Below are positions 1-5,753 of a stretch of 10,004 bases of DNA, piece by piece. The notes under the pieces were generated by a model. That model was not told where the DNA came from and did no database searches. It saw nothing but the letters and a program-made list of their open reading frames with translations. Source of the stretch: an uncultured Planctomycetaceae bacterium (GTDB lineage: Bacteria > Planctomycetota > Planctomycetia > Pirellulales > UBA1268); assembly GCA_937926325.1 (NCBI GenBank), contig CALAZQ010000175.1, positions 1 to 10,004 of the forward strand, read 5' to 3'. The position numbers and the translations under genes are program-made. The stretch's first letter is position 1, and each line of letters begins with the position of its first letter.

Positions 1-1
1 C

Positions 2-247
2 AGCAGTGCGACGCATCAAGTTGAGGTATCCGGCAACACCATCCCGCAGCAACCGCACACAGGCCTTGCGATCACGACTGACGGTGTGCCGGCAACGAAC
101 GGGGGCGTCGACGGTTACGGGAACACCTTGTCATGGACCGCCGCGGGCCGCACTTTTCAACCGGCGTTCCCCCAGGACAATCTCCCCAAGTGCTCGAAGA
201 GGGTAAGCTTTTGCGCGGCGAGAATCGTCTCCAAAGGTTTTCGATGA
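2..247 (+). CDS. 3' end of a CDS truncated by the window edge; unknown, possibly exported protein
   Basis: A frame open from base 2 runs to TGA at 245-247 with no start inside the window, so only the last 81 residues are visible. Third codon positions are rich in G and C and the first two thirds read like real protein, including TDGVPATNGGVDGYGNTLSW. The pattern of a TDG, then a glycine pair, then DGxGxxLS resembles beta-sandwich modules near the C-terminus of some exported bacterial hydrolases; this is a weak resemblance from memory, and no function is assigned. The last 30 or so residues are cysteine- and arginine-containing and look less like a folded sandwich, so the frame could be broken near the end. 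The stop lies three bases before the GTG assigned to the histidine kinase and in the same frame, so the two genes may be co-transcribed. Confidence is moderate that it is coding and low for any role. Confidence 0.5.
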   Translation, partial: SSATHQVEVSGNTIPQQPHTGLAITTDGVPATNGGVDGYGNTLSWTAAGRTFQPAFPQDNLPKCSKRVSFCAARIVSKGFR

Positions 248-250
248 GCC

Positions 251-2167
251 GTGGCGAGGCCACGGTATGCCGCAGTGCCACACACAACCTGCAAAACGCG
301 TCACTACCGGTTGCCTGGGCGGGCGTTGCTGTTCGCGGCAAGCTGGCTTGTGATGGCGTCCTGGGGTCAGGCGGCACAGGAAGTCACCGACCTGCCGCTC
401 CGACGCGTGCTTGTTATCGATACTGAAGGTCCCACGCGGCCAGCGTTCGTGCAGTTTATGGAGGGCTTTCGCGCAGAGATCGCGAAGCAGGAAGGCACCC
501 ATTTCGAGGTCTTCACCGAAAACCTCGAGCTCTCGCGGATGGGCCGTGATGCCACTGACGACCGCACGATGACGTGGCTCCTCGAGAAGTATCGGGGATG
601 GCCGTTTGACGTGATCGTTTCCACAAGCGATGCCACGCGCAGATTTGTGCTGAGCAATCGATCTCAGTTTGGCTCGCAGACGGAGATCGTGAGCGTCGAG
701 CGGCTCCCGCGAAAAGCGATGGCAGACGCCAAACACGTCTCGATTCTTTCCTGCGACATGCCCGAGGCGGCTCGCCAAACCGTCAGGCTCGCATCGCGGC
801 TCTTTCCAGAACTCCGCGAAGTTGCATTTGTCGCTCAAACCCGGTCGCATCCGAGGGCTGCGGAAGCGGTTCTCAAGCAGCTCCAGCTCACGACAGAACC
901 CATCGGCCTCAACTTCCTGCCCCTTGTCGATCTTCCGTTGAGAGAACTCCGGGCCACCCTGGCTGCATTGTCGAGCCAGACGGCTGTTGTGTTTCTGAAC
1001 TACACCGTGGATGAAGACGGGAACGACTACGTGCCAGCCGAGTTGCTGGAGTCGCTTTGCCGCGAGTCGGCGGCACCATTTTTTGGCATGTCTGAAACCT
1101 ATCTCGGCCGGGGCGTCGTGGCTGGCGTCGGGTTTTCTCTGCGGGAGGTCGGGCGGGAGGCGGCAGAACTCGTGAGGTCGTCCGCATCGATTGAGGAGCA
1201 GGCCGTGCATGCTGTCGCACCTGAGATCCTGATCGATGCCCGCGTGCTGGACCGGTTTGGCATTCCTCGCGACCGGCTTCCAGCCGACGCACGCGTGCTC
1301 TTCGATCCCCCCCGGTTCTGGCAGGAGTATTGGCTGCAGATCACCGCAGGCGTGGCGGTGCTCGTGATTCAGGGCGTGTTGCTGCTCGCTCTGGCAATCC
1401 AATACCGGCGGCGGGTCCGGGCCGAACAAACCGTCAGCGAACAGCGTGATCAGCTCGCCCATGCAGGCCGCGTGTCGATGATGGGCCAGCTCGCCGCGGC
1501 CCTCGCCCATGAGCTCGGCCAGCCGCTCGGCGCGATTCTCAATAACGTCGATGCCGCAGCCAGCCTCTTGCAGAACGACTCCTCGGAAAATGCGGCGGAA
1601 CTCCGCGACATCATCTCAGACATTGCCGCCGACGAGGAGCGGGCGGATCTCGTGCTCGGGCGGATCCGATCGATGATCAGGCGGCAGACATTCACGGTGT
1701 CCCGTATCAGTCCCATCGCGGTGGTCCGCGATGCGGCGACGCTCGCGCAGGTGCGGCTGAAGAATGCGGGCATCTCACTCGCCGTCGACTGCCCAGCGTC
1801 ACTCCCGGAGATCGCGGGCGATTCCATCCTGCTTCAACAGGCCCTGCTCAATCTCATCAACAACTCAGCCGATGCCATTGGAGCAGCGGGCGATCGGCAA
1901 GGTTTGGCTGGTGCCGTTACGATCCGCCTGAGGCAGGAGGACCGATCGGCCGCCTTTTCCGTGAGTGACAATGGCGGTGGCATCGACGAGCAGACCCACT
2001 CCGTTGAGCAGGTGCTGCAGCCCTTTCAGACCAGCCGAGCTGAAGGAATTGGCATGGGCCTTCCGATTGTAGCGACGATTGCTGAGCAGCACGACGGCAG
2101 CCTGCGGCTGGATAATCGCCCGGGCGATGGGCTGACGGTAACATTGACGGTGCCCTTTGCGGTGTAA
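251..2167 (+). CDS. Sensor histidine kinase with periplasmic ABC-type substrate-binding sensor domain
   Basis: This 638-residue membrane sensor kinase should autophosphorylate on histidine and pass phosphate to the regulator encoded 32 bases downstream. Residues 21-42 form a signal peptide ending GQAA. Residues 47-350 resemble the ABC_sub_bind (TrpX-like) periplasmic binding fold: an opening VLVIDTEG strand, a later VIVSTSDAT segment and alternating alpha/beta pattern. A single membrane helix spans about 364-384 and is followed by a basic stop (QYRRR). The dimerisation/H-box is LAHELGQPLGAI with phospho-acceptor His420. The ATPase domain shows the N-box NLINNSADA (Asn538), the G1 box DNGGGI (Asp573) and the G2 box GIGMGLP (599-605). 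The H-box style matches the FixL/NodV-like HPK4 group; no PAS domain is visible. GTG 251 is the first usable start after an in-frame TGA at 245-247 and keeps the signal peptide, but its ribosome site is poor (AAAGG at 233-237 is too far away). The ligand is unknown; proteins with this sensor commonly bind small organic molecules. Confidence 0.9.
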   Translation: MARPRYAAVPHTTCKTRHYRLPGRALLFAASWLVMASWGQAAQEVTDLPLRRVLVIDTEGPTRPAFVQFMEGFRAEIAKQEGTHFEVFTENLELSRMGRDATDDRTMTWLLEKYRGWPFDVIVSTSDATRRFVLSNRSQFGSQTEIVSVERLPRKAMADAKHVSILSCDMPEAARQTVRLASRLFPELREVAFVAQTRSHPRAAEAVLKQLQLTTEPIGLNFLPLVDLPLRELRATLAALSSQTAVVFLNYTVDEDGNDYVPAELLESLCRESAAPFFGMSETYLGRGVVAGVGFSLREVGREAAELVRSSASIEEQAVHAVAPEILIDARVLDRFGIPRDRLPADARVLFDPPRFWQEYWLQITAGVAVLVIQGVLLLALAIQYRRRVRAEQTVSEQRDQLAHAGRVSMMGQLAAALAHELGQPLGAILNNVDAAASLLQNDSSENAAELRDIISDIAADEERADLVLGRIRSMIRRQTFTVSRISPIAVVRDAATLAQVRLKNAGISLAVDCPASLPEIAGDSILLQQALLNLINNSADAIGAAGDRQGLAGAVTIRLRQEDRSAAFSVSDNGGGIDEQTHSVEQVLQPFQTSRAEGIGMGLPIVATIAEQHDGSLRLDNRPGDGLTVTLTVPFAV

Positions 2168-2184
2168 GCAGAGTCCTTGCAGAA

Positions 2185-2190
2185 GAGGAG
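2185..2190 (+). promoter_or_regulatory. Ribosome binding site of the response regulator
   Basis: GAGGAG lies nine bases before the GTG at 2200. It supports this non-ATG start, which also places the acidic cluster VVDDDD at the usual receiver position (residues 7-12). Confidence 0.7.
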
Positions 2191-2199
2191 ACGTATTTC

Positions 2200-2835
2200 G
2201 TGACAAAGACTGTGCATGTTGTCGACGACGACGATTCATTCCTGCGGAGCATGGGCCGACGACTGCGAGGCCACGGCTACACCGTGGAAACCTACCGGTC
2301 GGTCGCAGACTTTCTGCTGCGGCCGAATCCGCAGGCTCCCGGCTGCGTGCTCACCGACCTGCAGATGCCGCATCGGGATGGTTTTGAGCTGCAAGACAGG
2401 CTCACTGAGTCGAGCAACCCGCTCCCTGTTGTCTTCGTGACGGGCAAAGGAGACATCCGCACGAGTGTGCGGGCGATCAAAGCCGGTGCCGAAGATTTTC
2501 TCACAAAGCGAGTCTCGAATGACGAACTGCTTCAGGCCATCGAGCGGGCACTCACCCGCTGTGATCAGGAGCGGACCGCCAAGAGGCAGCGACAAGAGGC
2601 CCGCGCGAAAATCGCAGCCCTCACCCCGCGTGAGAAGCAGATGCTGCTCGGGATTGTCCGCGGCGTGCCGATTCGAGACTACGCCGAAGAACTTGGCGTC
2701 GCGGAGCGGACCGTCAAACACTATCGCACCCTGCTCACACGAGAACTTGGCCTGACCGCTGCCGTGGATCTTGCCCGGCTCGTGCAGGATGCGGGGCTCA
2801 CGGTCGAGCAGCTTGCGGAGATGGCAGAGGAGTAG
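2200..2835 (+). CDS. FixJ/NodW-family response regulator (receiver plus LuxR-type HTH)
   Basis: This 211-residue cytoplasmic transcription factor is the presumed partner of the kinase just upstream. The receiver domain spans about residues 4-118: acidic cluster Asp9-Asp12, phospho-acceptor Asp53 (TDLQMP), switch Thr81 (VFVTGKGD) and conserved Lys103. A charged linker (about 119-138) leads to a LuxR/GerE-type helix-turn-helix at about 139-200, starting LTPREKQML and with the recognition region LGVAERTVKHYRTLL. Length and domain order are normal for the FixJ group. Two departures are visible. The residue after Lys103 is Arg instead of the usual Pro (FLTKRV). The segment that normally reads like SNKEIA in the HTH is PIRDYA here. 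The start is GTG with a good ribosome site, and the 32-base gap from the kinase indicates a two-gene operon. Targets are unknown; the downstream surface-protein genes are candidates by position only. Confidence 0.92.
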   Translation: MTKTVHVVDDDDSFLRSMGRRLRGHGYTVETYRSVADFLLRPNPQAPGCVLTDLQMPHRDGFELQDRLTESSNPLPVVFVTGKGDIRTSVRAIKAGAEDFLTKRVSNDELLQAIERALTRCDQERTAKRQRQEARAKIAALTPREKQMLLGIVRGVPIRDYAEELGVAERTVKHYRTLLTRELGLTAAVDLARLVQDAGLTVEQLAEMAEE

Positions 2836-2844
2836 GCCTGCTCT

Positions 2845-2861
2845 GTGGGAGGCGTTTCCAC
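2845..2861 (+). terminator. Weak hairpin after the response regulator gene
   Basis: GTGGGA and TTCCAC can form a six-pair stem (one G-T pair) around the loop GGCGT, ten bases after the stop codon. There is no run of T after it, so it is not a standard intrinsic terminator. It could protect an mRNA end or be chance. Confidence 0.25.
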
Positions 2862-2878
2862 CACCGCGTCTTTGGTCC

Positions 2879-2893
2879 CCAACATTCTGTTGG
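2879..2893 (+). terminator. Second small hairpin in the gap after the response regulator
   Basis: CCAACA-TTC-TGTTGG is a perfect six-pair stem with a three-base loop, 18 bases beyond the first hairpin. It also lacks a T run. Two adjacent hairpins just after a stop suggest a transcript end, weakly. Confidence 0.25.
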
Positions 2894-3071
2894 TCTCCAT
2901 CGGTATCCTCCTGGCCCTCTCCTCTCATTACGGAAGGGCAGCTGCCTCACCCATCAGTGGCACAGAGGGTCAGGCGTGTTGCAAAAATTGCCTGGCTCGG
3001 AGTCACAGGGTAGGTTGAATCGAGTGGATATCAGCGGTGCTCTGGACTGAGGCCAATTTGGATAGGCAGCC

Positions 3072-5621
3072 ATGCGAGATCGAAAAGTGAGTGGTTTGGC
3101 TGCCGGCTTTCAGAGGATTGCTTCTCGGGCCTTGAAATTCAATCGAGGGCGTCGATCAGGTCGCCAGCCACGATCGCTTGCTGGCAGACTTGAATGCCTG
3201 GAGGCTCGGCTTGCCCTGGCGGGCGATAGCGCCGCCAGTGGGTTGGCACAGCTGCAACCTGCTGCAGCCGTCTATTTTTCTGATTCGCTCATTGGGCCGA
3301 CCCCGATTGTCTTTACTGAAAGCCAGATTGTCGGAAATGAGATTCCCAGTTTCGTCATCCAGGCTGTCGCCAATGGTGTGGTCGAAAAGTGGGATGCCAG
3401 CACTGAGACCTGGCTGACCCTTTCAACCACACCGACAACCTCGAACCCTACCGTTCTGCTGAATATGCTCAACACGCTTTGGGTCCAGCCGGGGGACAGG
3501 CTGCGCTGGATTCCCGGTAGTGTCACGGGCAGTCCGACGGAACGAGCTTTTGAAATAATTGGTTGGGACGATGGTGTTGCCCCGCCACCGATTGAGCCAA
3601 CAGCACCGACGGCAGTGCAAGATCTTGCCATTACGGCGACAGGGGAAGGGGAGTTGACTCTTTCATGGAATAAACCGGCAAGCGGTGATCCGACTCGCTA
3701 CACCGTCACGTCATACGGCATAAACGAGTCATCAGTCGTCATCACGCCAGATACATCCTTGGTGTTCGCCGGCCTCTCGCCATCCGTCGCCCATGTGTTT
3801 TCAGTGACAGCGAGCAATGCAACCGGCACCGGCCCAATGGAATTGGCCGAAAAAAGTGCGAATGAAAACGTAGCGAGCCAGCCAACAGACTTGTTGGCGA
3901 CTCCCGGGCCACAAGCGGGTCAGATGACGCTTTCCTGGCAGCCACCTGAGGACGATGGTGGGTCATCCGTTATTTTCTACACAGCAACCATCTATCAGGG
4001 TGGACAGCAGCAGACAATTACCACAAGTTCCACCAGTCATACGTTCACCGAACTGGGGGCGGGTGGCGGGCCGTTGCTGTTTCGTGTGCGAGCGGTCACC
4101 TTTGCCGGCAAGGGTTTGCCGGCATCACTTGCCGTTGCCGCTGACGGCGTTCCGCTGCCCCTTCCCCCAAGTAATCCTTATATGGGGCTTGAGGGGACGT
4201 CGACAATGCACGCCAACGCGGCTTCGTCCGATGCAACCGTCTTTTCTGGGCCTGGTGCAAGCAATCTTGAGTTCGTCAAGAACTTTGATCTCAATGCAAC
4301 GATGCCCTCCATCCTGATGGCTGAAAATGGGGCACTGGTATGTGTCGGTGTTGGCACGTCGATCGCAAATGCCCAGACTCCGATTGTCATGCTGCTCTCC
4401 CCGAAGACACTTGAGGTGCTGGATCAGGTCAAGCTGGTCAAGCCACAGTCGGGGAATCTGGCCGGTGGGCTCTACAACTATCTCGACCAAAATGGTCGCC
4501 TCGTACTCGTCAATGCGGATGGGTATCTGCAGTGGTACTCCAACAACTACGACGCTGCGACCGATACCGGAACGCTGACGCTCGAACAGCAGGTCGACAT
4601 CGGCCAGCCAATGGTGGTAGGCCTGGTGCCAGACTACGAGGGCCGCATCTGGTTTGCGACACAGGGTTCACTGTCGACGCTCGAGCCACCGGCGGTGATG
4701 GGTTTCTACGACCCGTCGAATGGCCAGACAAAAACATTCAGCCTGCCGGCCGGTGAGATGGTTGCCAACAGCATCTCCTCTTCACCAGCTGGTGTGGCGG
4801 TTGCGACAACAACTACCCTGTCACTCTTCAAGGCTGATGGCCAGGGTGAGATACAGCAGGTCTGGCGACAGGTGTACGAGAATAGCGGTGACCGCAAGCC
4901 CGGTCAGTTGAGTCCTGGAACGGGGTCAACTCCCGTCTTCTTCGGTCCGTCAACCGGCTATGAGTATCTTGTCATCACTGACAACGCGACTGCACCAGGT
5001 ACAGACAATAAAACGCCAGCCGAGCACGTAAACATCTACGACGTTTCGACGGGCAGTTTGGTGGCACAGGCAGACTTCCTGACGCCGACGAACTCAGGAA
5101 CAGAAAACGCACCGATTGCCGTCGGTGACCAGGTCTTTGTGCCGAGCACATACGGTTATTGGTATCCACCGCCATCGGAGACGCCGAGCAACTCGGTGCC
5201 GACGCTCCAGGATGCACCGTTCGTCGGTGGTGTGCAGGGAATGACGCTGGCCAGCGGTGGGACAGTTCTGCAAACCAACTGGGGAGCGACCAACACCGTG
5301 CCGTCGTCGGCACTGCCACGGCTTTCGCTCGCCGATAATCTGATTTACACAATCATCGTTGACTCAGAAAAATCAGACGCCACAAATCAAACGACAGCCA
5401 GCTATTCCTTTGCTGCGATTGATGCGGCGACGGGAGACATCGTTGGGGTGCCACTGCCGCTGGGGTCCAACACGTTCCACGGTGACTACCCCAGTTATCT
5501 CAACACCAGCCAGTACACCTGGAACACGCTGCAGATGACCGGTGTGATCAGCCCGTCGGGTGTGTTCTATCAGGGAACAGCCGCCGGCGTGTTCATGGTG
5601 CGTCAGCGACAGGCGACGTGA
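3072..5621 (+). CDS. Exported LEPR-type surface protein: conserved N-terminal module, two FN3 domains, beta-propeller-like region
   Basis: This 849-residue protein is probably secreted or cell-surface. Its N-terminus is strongly basic (Arg/Lys-rich over residues 2-39) and leads into LECLEARLALAG (40-51), a LEPR-XLL-like box typical of planctomycete exported proteins. A module at about 64-166 is shared with the next gene: key residues are FTESQIVG, PSFVI, ANGVVEK, TSNP, QPGDR-RWIP and a closing ERAFEIIGWD. Two fibronectin type III domains follow, at about 179-264 (LTLSWNKP and YTVTSY strands) and 270-358 (MTLSWQPPEDDGGS). From about residue 400 to the end, repeated beta-strand units such as NGRLVLVNADGYLQWYS, GRIWFAT (524-530) and YEYLVITDN suggest a multi-blade propeller of the YVTN/quinoprotein-like kind. 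There are no obvious catalytic residues and no C-terminal anchor, dockerin or PEP-CTERM signal. The ATG at 3072 is preceded by a modest AGG at 3064-3066. The role is unknown; ligand binding or adhesion is an inference from FN3 plus propeller. Confidence 0.85.
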   Translation: MRDRKVSGLAAGFQRIASRALKFNRGRRSGRQPRSLAGRLECLEARLALAGDSAASGLAQLQPAAAVYFSDSLIGPTPIVFTESQIVGNEIPSFVIQAVANGVVEKWDASTETWLTLSTTPTTSNPTVLLNMLNTLWVQPGDRLRWIPGSVTGSPTERAFEIIGWDDGVAPPPIEPTAPTAVQDLAITATGEGELTLSWNKPASGDPTRYTVTSYGINESSVVITPDTSLVFAGLSPSVAHVFSVTASNATGTGPMELAEKSANENVASQPTDLLATPGPQAGQMTLSWQPPEDDGGSSVIFYTATIYQGGQQQTITTSSTSHTFTELGAGGGPLLFRVRAVTFAGKGLPASLAVAADGVPLPLPPSNPYMGLEGTSTMHANAASSDATVFSGPGASNLEFVKNFDLNATMPSILMAENGALVCVGVGTSIANAQTPIVMLLSPKTLEVLDQVKLVKPQSGNLAGGLYNYLDQNGRLVLVNADGYLQWYSNNYDAATDTGTLTLEQQVDIGQPMVVGLVPDYEGRIWFATQGSLSTLEPPAVMGFYDPSNGQTKTFSLPAGEMVANSISSSPAGVAVATTTTLSLFKADGQGEIQQVWRQVYENSGDRKPGQLSPGTGSTPVFFGPSTGYEYLVITDNATAPGTDNKTPAEHVNIYDVSTGSLVAQADFLTPTNSGTENAPIAVGDQVFVPSTYGYWYPPPSETPSNSVPTLQDAPFVGGVQGMTLASGGTVLQTNWGATNTVPSSALPRLSLADNLIYTIIVDSEKSDATNQTTASYSFAAIDAATGDIVGVPLPLGSNTFHGDYPSYLNTSQYTWNTLQMTGVISPSGVFYQGTAAGVFMVRQRQAT

Positions 5622-5651
5622 GAAGTGCGACTGACGTCTGTTATCGAATAA

Positions 5652-5664
5652 GCGAAATATTCGC
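5652..5664 (+). other. Small AT-rich inverted repeat between the two surface-protein genes
   Basis: GCGAA-ATA-TTCGC is a perfect five-pair palindrome, 30 bases after the upstream stop codon. An alternative pairing of CGAATA (5645-5650) with TATTCG exists. With no T run it is not a convincing terminator; it could be an mRNA hairpin or a protein site. Confidence 0.25.
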
Positions 5665-5753
5665 ATTGCGGCAACTGCGCCAGTGCTGCTGATGGACGCG
5701 TTCTGAGAAAGACGAATTACTCTGATGGGACGTTTTATCAGGGATAGCCTCAC

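Larger units (their letters stand above)
2836..3071 (+). other. Intergenic region between the two-component pair and the surface-protein genes
   Basis: This is a 236-base gap with no convincing gene. It holds the two hairpins described separately and, around 2972-2995, a compact symmetric stretch (CAGGC, then GCAA-AAA-TTGC, then CTG). TTGCCT at 2988-2993 followed after 17 bases by TAGGTT at 3011-3016 is a weak sigma-70-like pair. This is the most likely place for the promoter of the downstream genes and for an operator of the response regulator, but no site can be fixed by eye. Confidence 0.35.

Noticed and set aside
131..1510. Long open frame of 459 codons on the minus strand opposite the kinase
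   Set aside because: It mirrors the kinase gene, is rich in His, Arg and Cys, and has no family likeness; this is typical of antisense frames in GC-rich coding DNA.
2236..2928. Minus-strand open frame opposite the response regulator
   Set aside because: The plus-strand regulator is unmistakable; the antisense product has no recognisable domain.
2974..2986. GTGTTGCAAAAAT, similar to the ends of some insertion sequences
   Set aside because: No matching inverted repeat, transposase remnant or target duplication is visible nearby.
2771..3013. Plus-strand open frame overlapping the regulator end and the gap
   Set aside because: It starts inside the regulator in another frame, has a Ser/Pro/Arg-rich composition and has no ribosome site.
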